From the NCBI GenBank assembly GCA_016861025.1, contig BOKO01000037.1, positions 1 through 23,305 of the forward strand: 23,305 bases of DNA. The letters run 5' to 3'. The translations under genes were made by a program, and so were the position numbers. This document shows positions 1-6,822 of this stretch, piece by piece (position 1 is the stretch's first letter; every line of letters begins with the position of its first letter). Source of the stretch: Chloroflexota bacterium (GTDB lineage Bacteria; Chloroflexota; Anaerolineae; Caldilineales; Caldilineaceae). The notes beneath the pieces are model-generated. The model worked only from the letters and a program-made list of their open reading frames with translations, did no database searches and was not told the origin of the DNA.

Positions 1-82
1 AAACAGGCCTGAGCCGCGATTTCTTCCAGCCCCGGAGTTGCGCCTGCGAAAGCATCGGCTTAAACGCGCCGTTCGCACAAGC
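1..82. other. Left chromosomal flank
   Basis: Host DNA upstream of the tRNA gene. I see no gene, although the tRNA promoter should lie here. It is too short to identify the neighbouring locus. Confidence 0.5.
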
Positions 83-158
83 GAGCCCGTAGCTCAGCCG
101 GTAGAGCATCTGACTTTTAATCAGGGGGTCGCGGGTTCGAATCCCGCCGGGCTCACCA
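83..158 (+). tRNA. tRNA-Lys (anticodon TTT), integration site
   Basis: A full cloverleaf can be folded. The 7-bp acceptor stem pairs GAGCCCG (83-89) with CGGGCTC (148-154). The discriminator is A155 and an encoded CCA occupies 156-158. The anticodon stem CTGA/TCAG encloses the loop CTTTTAA (114-120), with anticodon TTT at 116-118. The T-loop TTCGAAT is flanked by a GCGGG/CCCGC stem. This gene is the integration target: its 3' part from 106 on is repeated at 23091-23143. The crossover leaves an intact tRNA whose T-arm and 3' end were probably supplied by the incoming element. Confidence 0.97.
106..158 (+). repeat. attL: 53-bp tRNA 3'-half repeat
   Basis: The tRNA 3' half runs from the anticodon arm through CCA and matches 23091-23143 with three mismatches (positions 125, 131 and 147). 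The first 19 bases (106-124), covering the anticodon stem-loop, are identical and are the likely crossover core. Tyrosine integrases commonly recombine in the anticodon or T-loop symmetry of tRNA genes. The repeat plus the integrase next to the other copy define the element. Confidence 0.93.
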
Positions 159-214
159 ATATTTTCAATAAGTTACAGGATCTTCCTCTTCCCAGGTCGG
201 GGCATTTTTGCTCT

Positions 215-235
215 TAGGTCACAAATAGGTCACAA
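215..235 (+). repeat. Paired decamers TAGGTCACAA (left arm sites)
   Basis: Two direct copies of TAGGTCACAA at 215-224 and 226-235, 11 bp apart, lie 57 bp inside the tRNA. The whole 21-bp block recurs exactly and in the same orientation at 22950-22970, near the other end. Paired short direct repeats on both sides of an attachment core are the usual layout of integrase arm-type binding sites. That role is inferred. Confidence 0.75.
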
Positions 236-340
236 AAAACGACCGTAGAACGAAACCAAAAGAACCCGAAGGAAACAGGGCGATACGTTCTTCACAGCGG
301 CGACTCTCCACCCATTCGAAAGGGAAGGAGGCGGCGGCGC

Positions 341-1693
341 TCACCGCTCCAGCCCCGGCCCGCGCGCGATCTTCAGCGCCTTGTCTGGTCCAAGCTCGAG
401 CTTTTGGCCGACGTTGAGGTCCACGCCGCGTGGCGCGGGCGCCAGGGTAACCGCGTCCCAGCGCTCCAGTGCAACGTGCGGCTTGCCGCCGATCTCGCGC
501 ATGCCGCGCACTTGCCAGCTCTGCTCGTAGGTGATCTCTTTCTGAAACGGCTTGCCGGTCTCGCGCGAGAGGTTTTCGCCAGCGCGGTCGAGGTCGCGCT
601 CATACTGGCGTCCACGCACCAGCTGACGACGAATGTCGAGATGCGCTTCGAGAGCGTCGAGTTGCTGCTCCCAGCCTGGCGCAAAGCGGACGCGCCCGCG
701 GCCTGAGCGCTCGGCGAGGCCCAGGCGCATCAATTCGTCCGCGCGTGCGCGCACCCTGCGGGCGAGGTCCGGATCGTCGATATGGCGGCTAAGGTCATTG
801 AGCCGCGCTTCGCGGTTCACATCGAGCCGATCGGCGATGAAGCGATCCAGCCGGGTGGGGCCATGGCGGCGGACTTCGCGGTCGAGCGCCAGACGCTCGT
901 CGTCACGGGAGCGCGGACCGACGCGCTCGGTGGCTACGTCTCGGGCGATCTCGCGGAAGTGATGGCGCACGAAGTCGCGCGGCAATCCAAGCGCGCGCCC
1001 GTTAGCGAGGCGCCCGCGCAGGACGATGTGGGTGTGTGGATTGTCGGTGTCCCAATGGTCCACCGCCACCCATTCCAGCGGCCCGCGCTGCAGCACGGTC
1101 TCCGCGCGCCCCATCACCTCGCGCGTGTAGGACCGAAGCTCCTCAATCTGCCCACCGTTCTCAGGCGCCAGGATCACCCGGAAATGGCGGGCGTCGGCGC
1201 GCGACCATTCCGCCATCCGCGCGCCGCCATCCACGCCGTTGTGGCTGGAATCATAAAAGCCGAGTTCGGCCTCGCGTGAAAGGTAACGGGAATGGCGATC
1301 GGCGCGCTCGGCTTCGAGGTGCTGTTCCGGTTCCCGATCGCAGCCATCGCCTTCGCGCCCCTCATCGCGGCCTACATCGTCGCGGGCGATGTAGCGCCCA
1401 TGCGCGCGCAGGGCCGCGCCCCCGCCGCCGGCATTGGAGAAATAGTGCACCTTGACGATGGCGCGCTGGCGCGGATCGGAACCGTGGGAAACAAAGGCCG
1501 CGCGGCAGGCGGTTTGTTGGGAGCGGCCAAAGCGCTTGATGCGCCCGAGCCTCTTGTCCATTGCGCGCGACAAGCTTGGGGTTGCTCCGCCATTGCTGCC
1601 ACGCCCTTTTCCGCTGCTCATACGCGGCTCGAACACATCCTCGAAACGCAACAAGACGCCGTCCTTGGGTCCGTCTGTGGAGCTTTGTCCCAT
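341..1693 (-). CDS. VirD2-like relaxase with DUF3363-type C-terminus (mobilization nuclease)
   Basis: This predicted 450-aa DNA relaxase would nick and pilot the element at its oriT. The key motif is HWDTDNPHTHI, the His-rich metal-binding motif III (HxDx4HxH) of VirD2/TraI-type relaxases. The upstream HGRYIARD motif could supply the catalytic Tyr. The C-terminal half, with segments such as LSRETGKPF and ALERWDAVTLAP, fits the DUF3363 extension seen in alphaproteobacterial island relaxases. The frame stays open to 1798, but I chose the ATG at 1693. The extra N-terminal residues would be encoded by repeat-like intergenic DNA, and family members start near this MGQSS position. The protein is shorter than many relatives (about 550-650 aa). 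It is divergent from the RHH gene across the probable oriT region. Confidence 0.85.
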   Translation of the reverse strand: MGQSSTDGPKDGVLLRFEDVFEPRMSSGKGRGSNGGATPSLSRAMDKRLGRIKRFGRSQQTACRAAFVSHGSDPRQRAIVKVHYFSNAGGGGAALRAHGRYIARDDVGRDEGREGDGCDREPEQHLEAERADRHSRYLSREAELGFYDSSHNGVDGGARMAEWSRADARHFRVILAPENGGQIEELRSYTREVMGRAETVLQRGPLEWVAVDHWDTDNPHTHIVLRGRLANGRALGLPRDFVRHHFREIARDVATERVGPRSRDDERLALDREVRRHGPTRLDRFIADRLDVNREARLNDLSRHIDDPDLARRVRARADELMRLGLAERSGRGRVRFAPGWEQQLDALEAHLDIRRQLVRGRQYERDLDRAGENLSRETGKPFQKEITYEQSWQVRGMREIGGKPHVALERWDAVTLAPAPRGVDLNVGQKLELGPDKALKIARGPGLER

Positions 1694-2286
1694 CAAATCC
1701 GCCCTTTCACCACACCCTATTGCGCACCCTACATGCGCCCTGTCCGCGCTGCCGATACCCTGCGAAATCTTCAGCGATAGCAACGTCAAACCGAGCAAAG
1801 CGAGGTGGTTTATCTTGCCTTAGCACCTTACTTTGCTGACCGCGATCTTATCACGCTCCTTGCCGACGATGAAGCGATGCACGACCAACGGAAACAAGAA
1901 ACCAGCGCACATGTGGAGCTTCAATGGCTGTTCGCGCCGCGTTTGCCATCATGCTCAACGCCCGCGATCTGCTCACGACCTGCGCGCGCGACCCGTTTGC
2001 GACCCGCGGCTCACTACCGGAACGACCGCGCACGACCTGTGGCGCAAGGTGCGAGGCGTTGTGTCATGCTTTTTCGCGCCGTTTCAATCAATCTCGCTGC
2101 CCATGGCGCACCCTACTGTGAGGTGTGGGTGCGTGCGCGTTGTTGCCGGAAGATGCCGCACGTTGCCGCGTGATGGACACTCGCGCTTGTGCGGCGAATC
2201 GCATTGGTGGCGCTCTCAACCTTTGGAGAATGCGCGCGACAGCAAGCTTGCGTTCCGTAGGCTGTTGCACAAAGAGGGCAATCGCC
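1694..2286. promoter_or_regulatory. Divergent intergenic region; candidate oriT and promoters
   Basis: This 593-bp gap between the relaxase gene and the divergent RHH/HTH pair shows no convincing gene. An 11-bp direct repeat GCGCACCCTAC occurs at 1722-1732 and 2106-2116. The second copy overlaps an inverted repeat, CGCACCC (2107-2113) with GGGTGCG (2127-2133). Next to the first copy, ATGCGCCCTGT (1733-1743) vaguely resembles the GCGCCCT nick regions of MOBQ-type origins. Origins of transfer usually lie beside the relaxase gene and contain such repeats. The exact nick site cannot be read from sequence alone. Confidence 0.45.
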
Positions 2287-2712
2287 ATGTCGCGCATGGG
2301 CATCACCGTCTACCTGCCGCCTGAGCTTGAGAGCCAGGTGCTGCGCATCGCCAAATCGCGCAACCTCTCGGCCTCCGGCATCATCGCCAATGCGGTCAAG
2401 ACCTTGTTCGCCGAAAATCCCAATGGCGTGCCTGATGGCGTCACCCGCCAGCTCGCGCGCATCGAATCCCGCCTCGATAAAGTGATGCGCGACAATGCGA
2501 TCCTGAAGGAAGCGCTCTTCTTCTATGTGCGGGTTTGGCTTGAATACAATCCAAAGCTCGATGAGGAAGAGGCGGAGATAAACGCCGCTTCCGACCAGGC
2601 GCGGTTCGAACTCTATCTCGACTATGTGCGCCGGGGGCTGGAGCCACGCGGCTCGGTCGCGGGCGATTGGGAGGGGCAATTCGCGCAGGCGTTTGCGGAG
2701 GTGCGGCGATGA
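2287..2712 (+). CDS. CopG/ribbon-helix-helix-like DNA-binding protein (relaxosome accessory or regulator)
   Basis: A 141-aa protein. The N-terminus has the RHH pattern: a short beta strand (GITVYLPPELESQ) followed by two helices containing KSRNLSASGIIANAVK. The middle is helical and charged (a possible coiled coil around ARIESRLDKVMRDNAILKEA), and the C-terminus is acidic and unassigned. I chose the ATG at 2287 because the RHH fold begins there and a purine-rich AAAGAGGG lies upstream. The frame is open from 2125 but shows no domain. RHH proteins beside relaxase genes typically bind oriT and repress the mobilization promoter. The role here is inferred from position. It overlaps the next gene by ATGA, implying translational coupling. 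Confidence 0.72.
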   Translation: MSRMGITVYLPPELESQVLRIAKSRNLSASGIIANAVKTLFAENPNGVPDGVTRQLARIESRLDKVMRDNAILKEALFFYVRVWLEYNPKLDEEEAEINAASDQARFELYLDYVRRGLEPRGSVAGDWEGQFAQAFAEVRR

Positions 2713-3266
2713 ACCTGCGATCGAAGCGCCAGCGCGGGGCGAGCGAGCCGGTTGATCCCAAACAACAGGATTTGTTTGCGGGCCTTGCGGCCGCGGCGGC
2801 GTCGGCCCCGTCAGAGATGTTTGCGGCGGCATCCTTGTCCGAGTTTACGAAGGCGCCGCCGTCAGCAGTGTTTCCGGTTGTGGGTAGCAACGAAATCGCG
2901 GCGCCGATCCGGCGCACAAAATCGCCAGTGAGGACAAAGCCGCGCCGCTCGCGCTATCCAGAAGCAAGCGCGAGCGGCAAAGCGAAATCGGCGCCTGTCC
3001 AGCCCGCCCCGCCTACGTTCGGCGCCGACGATTGGTGGACCACCCGCGCGGTCTGCGGTTTCCTCAAAATCGGGCGCAAGGCGCTCTGGAACATGCGGCG
3101 CGATCCCGCGTGTGATTTTCCCGCGCCCGTCGATGCCGTCGGCCATCGCCACCTCTACGTCGCCGCCGAAGTGCGCGCCTGGATGGACGCGCATCGTGAA
3201 GGCGCGCGTCAACGCGACCAGGATCGCCGGCAGGCGCTGGCGCAGTTTTCATCGCGATCCTCGTGA
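2709..3266 (+). CDS. AlpA/excisionase-like helix-turn-helix protein
   Basis: A 185-aa protein starting at the ATG inside the ATGA overlap with the upstream stop. The first 110 residues are Ala/Pro/Lys/Arg-rich, low complexity and probably disordered. The C-terminal part from about residue 115 (WWTTRAVCGFLKIGRKALWN ... FPAPVD ... HLYVAAEVRAWMD) matches the MerR-like/AlpA winged-helix pattern. In that pattern a helix-turn-helix is followed by the wing (FP.P) and a final helix with W. AlpA-type proteins act as excisionases or integrase activators in P4-like elements, so this is the best candidate recombination directionality factor here. It could also be a regulator of the mobilization genes. 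The basic N-terminal tail is unusual for AlpA, which is normally about 70 aa. Confidence 0.68.
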   Translation: MNLRSKRQRGASEPVDPKQQDLFAGLAAAAASAPSEMFAAASLSEFTKAPPSAVFPVVGSNEIAAPIRRTKSPVRTKPRRSRYPEASASGKAKSAPVQPAPPTFGADDWWTTRAVCGFLKIGRKALWNMRRDPACDFPAPVDAVGHRHLYVAAEVRAWMDAHREGARQRDQDRRQALAQFSSRSS

Positions 3267-3461
3267 GAAATCCGAGCGGGTCACAAACTCGTCGCGGGAC
3301 CAGGTTAGGACGCTTCAAGCGCGCTGGCTCTTGGTGCCGGTACCCTCAAGCCTTGTCATGGTGATGATTTGTCTATCGGAGCATCATTGTTGAGCGTTGT
3401 TGGACGCCGGTAGCGCGCGCCGAACCCATGCTGGGCTGGCGTCGAACAACGCTCAAGGAAC
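3267..3461. other. Non-coding gap with large hairpin, before IS91 relic
   Basis: No gene is seen between the HTH gene and the IS91 relic. The region contains an inverted repeat at 3390-3456 and ends with CAAGGAAC (3454-3461), which holds both tetranucleotides (CAAG and GAAC) known as IS91-family targets. Confidence 0.5.
3390..3456. repeat. 19-bp inverted repeat (hairpin)
   Basis: Arm TTGAGCGTTGTTGGACGCC (3390-3408) pairs with 3438-3456 with a single mismatch. The loop is 29 nt. It lies 123 bp after the HTH gene and ends 5 bp before the IS91 relic. It could terminate the RHH-HTH transcript, although no T-tract follows. It could also be a structured site that attracted the IS. Confidence 0.8.
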
Positions 3462-3717
3462 GAAACCGCGGGCCGCCGCGAGGCTTATGGGGATTCAAGC
3501 GCTGCGATTGGGGTGGGTGCGTGTACGCATGTCGCCGCCGCGGCCGGCGATCCTGTCGGGAGCGTCGGTTTGAGCACGCATGTCATCGCCATTGTGGCGA
3601 TGTGGGCTCGCCGCGAGCGCAGCGGCGGTGATTTTGCGCACGCGAGACAAGGCGGCCTCGACCGCGTTCTGCGGGTTGAAACGATGATCGCGGTGATGCG
3701 ATAGCCGCGCATGAACC

Positions 3718-3900
3718 TCATGAGCTGTCCCTCCGCGGCGCGACCGGCGCGCAGGTCCAGGATTTGGGCGCGTCGCCACGCTCGAAGGTTTCGACCAGGA
3801 TCATGCGTCCGCCGCAGCAGACGCACGGCGTCGGCTGCTTTGTATCCTCGGTGGGCGCGTCAGGCGCGACGTCGCGGGGCTCGGCCGGAGCTCCTCCGGC
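3718..3900 (-). pseudogene. IS91-family transposase, C-terminal remnant
   Basis: In the frame ending at the TGA of 3718-3720, the minus strand reads PCVCCGGRMILVETFERG followed by about 20 residues to the stop. CxCCGGRM...ETFERG is the characteristic C-terminal zinc-ribbon-like end of IS91-family Y2 transposases with an alphaproteobacterial flavour. Only about 60 codons remain, and the HUH and catalytic Tyr domains are gone. The upper limit is approximate because the recombinase frame takes over near 3886-3900. Confidence 0.75.
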
Positions 3901-4402
3901 ATCAGCGGCGAGAGCTTCGCCAAGCGGCTCTTGCCGCCTTCGCTCTCCTCGATCCGCAGCACCATGCGCGCGCTGTCAATGTCGGTGGTCTTGAGCGAGA
4001 CCACCTCGCTGGCGCGCAGGCCCGCGCTGTAGGCGACGCTCAGAGCGCAACGGATTTGCGCCCTGAGGCCGCGTCGATGAGGCGGACCACCTCTTCCGGC
4101 GTGAGCACTTGGCGCAACTTGCGCGGCTCATGCGTGAGCGGGATCATCAGCGTCACTCTGTAAAAGAAGCGCAAGGCGGTCATCGCCTGATTGACGTAAC
4201 CGGCCTTGCAGCCCGACTGGACCAGGTGCAGCTGGTATTGGCGCACGTGCTCGTAGTCGAGTTGGTCGGGCGAGGCGGTGAAATGCTGGGCGTACTTGGC
4301 GACCACGCTGACGTAAAACGCTTGCGTGCGCGGCTTCAGGCGCCGGATCGTCATGTCCTCCAGCATGCGTTGGCGCAGCGGGCTGATCGGTTTGTCGGTC
4401 AT
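3886..4402 (-). pseudogene. IS91-associated tyrosine recombinase, frameshifted and truncated
   Basis: The minus strand opens at ATG 4402 with MTDKPISPLRQRMLEDM, the typical start of the tyrosine recombinase encoded upstream of the transposase in IS91-family elements. The SAM-like DNA-binding domain is intact, including YQLHLVQSGCKAGYVNQAMT, and reaches LTPEEVVRLIDAA. The frame then stops at 4040. The homologous continuation (ALSVAYSAGLRASEVVSLKTTDID ... in parts) is in another frame, so there is a frameshift near 4045-4060. Homology ends around LSPLMPEELR (about 3886). The catalytic C-terminus with HxxR and Tyr is absent, so it is not functional. Confidence 0.8.
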
Positions 4403-4683
4403 GAAGGGCGCTCCCGCCTCGGGCGCGGCCTAGCCAATCCAGGCGCACCCGGAGACAGCAGGCGCAGGTCGGGCGTAGAGCGCTATCGCCGCGGTGGGGC
4501 CTACCGCGGGAGCGGTTTTGTTCGTTGGCTCATTGCTGATCTTCGCATTCCAGCTGCAGGGGTCCGCTCTCTGCCTGAACTCGGACGCCCTTCCTCATCC
4601 TGCAGTTCGCCGTTGAGGCAGGAACGCTCTACGCGAGCGGGGTCGAGTGAACGTGGCAACGGCCATGTTCTCAAGCGCGCACG
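4403..4683. other. Intergenic stretch between IS91 relic and AraC gene
   Basis: No gene is recognised. It contains a small perfect hairpin, CCGCGGT (4489-4495) with ACCGCGG (4503-4509) and a 7-nt loop. This could be part of the lost terIS end or a terminator remnant. Confidence 0.4.
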
Positions 4684-5727
4684 TCACTCTGTCTCGGCCT
4701 GCCCGGCCCGGTAGCGTGTCGGAGAGACGCCCATCCAGCGCCTAAAGGCGCGGGTGAAATTGCTGGGGTCGGTGAAGCCCAGCAGAAATGTGATCTCGGT
4801 GATCGTGAGGTGGCGTTGTGATAGGTAGCCCATCGCCATTTCGCGGCGCGTGTCGCTCAGTAGGTCTTGAAAGCTTGCGCTGCGTTCGGCGAGCTTCATG
4901 TGAAGCAACGCTTCACTCATGCCGAGCTCCCGCGCAACCTGGCGGCGGCTGATGTCGCCAGTCGCCAGCCGCTTGATGATGACGGCGCGCACGCGCACGA
5001 CGACATCGCTGCGGTTAAGCCTCGCGAGGGATTGAGCGGCGATCCGATCGTTGTACTCGGCCAGATCCGGGCAAGCGCCCGAGAGCGGCTCTTCTAGCGC
5101 GGCGGTTGCGAAAACCAGGGTGGTCTCGGGACGGTCGAACACCGGAGCGACGCCGAATTCTTGTGTGTATGGGCCCGGTCCAGGCGCTGGACAGGCGTGA
5201 TGCAGTTCGATCCGGGTCGGCCTGAGCGGCTTGCCATAGAGCAGACGCATGAACCGAAGAACAAAGGCTAAGAAGGCGTCCTCTGTTTCGCCGCACAGAC
5301 TGGTCTGTCGGCGGAAGCGCAGACTCACTTCTGGTTCCTGGTGCTCGACCCGAAGCACGGCTGCCTGCGAGATGATCGCGAAGTACCGCTCGAGCCGGAG
5401 GCAGAAATCCAACAGTGTGCGGCTCGCCATGAGCGCATAGCCGAGTGCGTGAACGTTCGAGACGTGGATGAAGCGCGCGACCGTCAGGCCGAAATATGGG
5501 TCGTGCGTCATGTCCACGCAGACTCGGTAGAGCGCGGTCACTTGCCGCGTGCTGAGCCGTTCCAGTGGGTCGTTGCTCACGCTCTCCGGCAAGCCCGCGG
5601 CGCGCATGGCGCGGGCGCTGTCGACGCCCTTATGCTCCAGCGCGCGGGCGATCGCGCGCGCATAGCCGCCGATCACGGAGATCTCTTCCGGGACGAGCGG
5701 TGAGGGCTGTTGCGAGGCGGTGTTCAT
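4684..5727 (-). CDS. AraC-family transcriptional regulator (arabinose-binding-like N-terminus)
   Basis: A predicted 347-aa one-component regulator. The N-terminal two thirds (about residues 20-220) match the Arabinose_bd type of AraC regulators, with features such as AGLPESVSNDPLERLST and HVSNVHALGYALMAS. The C-terminus is a complete double HTH ending in TEITFLLGFTDPSNFTRAFRRWMGVSP, the AraC signature. The frame is open to 6168, but I chose ATG 5727. Family members begin with a short tail before PEEISVIGGYARAIA, and the upstream extension looks like promoter DNA. It is divergent from the isochorismatase-like gene and is the likely activator of that gene and perhaps of the downstream operon. 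Relatives sense small organic or lipid-type effectors. The effector here is unknown. Confidence 0.88.
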   Translation of the reverse strand: MNTASQQPSPLVPEEISVIGGYARAIARALEHKGVDSARAMRAAGLPESVSNDPLERLSTRQVTALYRVCVDMTHDPYFGLTVARFIHVSNVHALGYALMASRTLLDFCLRLERYFAIISQAAVLRVEHQEPEVSLRFRRQTSLCGETEDAFLAFVLRFMRLLYGKPLRPTRIELHHACPAPGPGPYTQEFGVAPVFDRPETTLVFATAALEEPLSGACPDLAEYNDRIAAQSLARLNRSDVVVRVRAVIIKRLATGDISRRQVARELGMSEALLHMKLAERSASFQDLLSDTRREMAMGYLSQRHLTITEITFLLGFTDPSNFTRAFRRWMGVSPTRYRAGQAETE

Positions 5728-6018
5728 CTCGTCCGAGAGCGTAGCCCGCGGCCGGCCCCCGCGGAAGGTGACGAAGGCGTCACGCGCGGCTTGAGGCGCG
5801 CCACAGTCAGCCCGAATTGTGCGCTGCCCATGAGCGCGGCGGGAGTCATGACGGCCACGATACCACAGTTTAACGCAATTGACCGGCGATTTCTTCGCAA
5901 AGACAGGCGCGTATCCGCGCGGATTCCGCAATGTGCGATTAGCCCCGAATTCACGCGCGCTCAGGGCGAGGAAGTCTAGTCGGTGTCGGGATAATTTCTG
6001 AGAACGGAGCCTGAAGTC
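5728..6018. promoter_or_regulatory. Divergent promoter region (AraC regulator / isochorismatase-like gene)
   Basis: A 291-bp gap between two divergent genes. The part nearest the hydrolase gene (about 5860-6010) is AT-richer than its surroundings and should hold the promoters and AraC operators. I could not identify a firm -35/-10 pair or operator repeat. The sequence ACGGAG (6004-6009) is the probable ribosome binding site for the gene starting at 6019. Confidence 0.4.
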
Positions 6019-6684
6019 ATGCATCGGATCGCTCTTCCAACCCACCTCGTCGATGGAACACGCCCTTGCTTTCGCTTTGATGGCGTTAACCCGAGAGCGA
6101 CAGCGCTGCTCGTAATTGATCTCCAAGCTGCCTTCGTCGACGAAGGTCAGCCTTTTTCGAGTCAACATGCTCGCGATATCCTGCCGAATGTAAACGGGCT
6201 GATTTCCGCTGCAAGAGACGCAGGCGTGACAATTATCTTCACGAGGGCGAGCACCACCGACACGCCGCCGTACGCGAGACCAGCGTGGTTCGATGGGTCG
6301 GCGTCTTACGGACCGCTTGCCGCTCTGCTGCGGTTGGGCCGCAGCGAGCGTGAGTTATCGAAGTCTTTGGATGTGGAGCCTTCCGATCTTGTGATCGACA
6401 AGTATCGAAGCAGCGCGATGTTGCCTCAGTCTTCAAATTTGCATGAGTTACTTCAACAGCGCGGAATAGATACGCTGATCATCACCGGCGCTATAACCAA
6501 TTATTGCTGCGAGAACACAGCCCGTGATGCATGCCAGATGGACTACAGGGTGTTCTTCGTCACCGATGCGACCGCGGCGCTGTCAGACGAAGAACATAAC
6601 GCCTCGCTTGGAAGCGTTGGCGGCCATGCCGACTTGCGATCCACGAGGGAAATGATCGAACTGATCGTGAGCGCCGCGGCGTGA
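6019..6684 (+). CDS. Isochorismatase-family cysteine hydrolase
   Basis: A 221-aa protein with the complete catalytic triad of the isochorismatase-like superfamily: Asp in LLVIDLQAAF, Lys in VIDKYRSSAM, and the nucleophilic Cys in GAITNYCCENTARDA. The GAxT segment before the Cys carries the usual cis-peptide. The family includes isochorismatases, nicotinamidases, N-carbamoylsarcosine amidases and ureido- or amide-hydrolases. No enterobactin-type genes are nearby, so a C-N bond hydrolase acting on an amide or carbamoyl intermediate is more likely than isochorismate hydrolysis. Specificity cannot be read. The gene stands between the divergent AraC gene and the beta-oxidation operon, with 138 bp to the latter. 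By eye it is less GC-rich than the operon genes, suggesting a separate origin. Confidence 0.88.
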   Translation: MHRIALPTHLVDGTRPCFRFDGVNPRATALLVIDLQAAFVDEGQPFSSQHARDILPNVNGLISAARDAGVTIIFTRASTTDTPPYARPAWFDGSASYGPLAALLRLGRSERELSKSLDVEPSDLVIDKYRSSAMLPQSSNLHELLQQRGIDTLIITGAITNYCCENTARDACQMDYRVFFVTDATAALSDEEHNASLGSVGGHADLRSTREMIELIVSAAA

Positions 6685-6822
6685 CCGCCGGATTGACGGC
6701 GCGTCCGTTCCAGAGCGGCGCCTACCGAATTGGCGTCGCCCCGGTCTCAGGTTTCGCTGAAATGACCGACGATTTGGGCGCTCGGATAAGCGTGCCCTGG
6801 CGCGATGGACTAGCTTGACCAC
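6685..6822 (+). promoter_or_regulatory. Probable operon promoter/leader
   Basis: This 138-bp gap before the seven-gene unit is the only sizeable gap on the plus strand between 6019 and 15235. It is therefore the natural place for the operon promoter and AraC operator. No convincing consensus was seen. The hydratase start at 6823 lacks a strong Shine-Dalgarno. Confidence 0.35.

Larger units (their letters stand above)
3462..4402 (-). mobile_element. Internally deleted IS91-family element relic
   Basis: On the minus strand the 5' part of an IS91-associated tyrosine recombinase gene runs, through a frameshift and a deletion, into the last residues of an IS91 transposase gene. Most of the recombinase C-terminus and nearly all of the transposase are missing. 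The proposed oriIS end at 3462 abuts GAAC (3458-3461), in agreement with the known GAAC/CAAG target preference of IS91. The far (terIS) end was not located. It may lie in 4403-4683, where a perfect 7-bp hairpin (4489-4509) occurs. Confidence 0.7.

Noticed and set aside
404..1780. Several long plus-strand open frames of 100-165 codons opposite the relaxase gene
   Set aside because: They are antisense shadows in high-GC coding DNA. None shows a family motif, while the minus strand encodes a clear relaxase with the HxDx4HxH motif.
3277..3286. CGGGTCACAA, an 8-of-10 match to the TAGGTCACAA decamer just after the HTH gene
   Set aside because: It is single, unpaired and degenerate. Chance occurrence is likely, so it was not counted among the arm sites.
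3428..3826. Open frames on both strands between the hairpin and the IS91 remnant
   Set aside because: No motif beyond the transposase C-terminal fragment in its own frame. The rest fits the non-coding ori end of an IS91 element.
5728..6168. N-terminal extension of about 147 residues for the first AraC regulator
   Set aside because: The frame is open, but the extension has no domain, covers the promoter region of the divergent gene, and the family's usual start matches ATG 5727.
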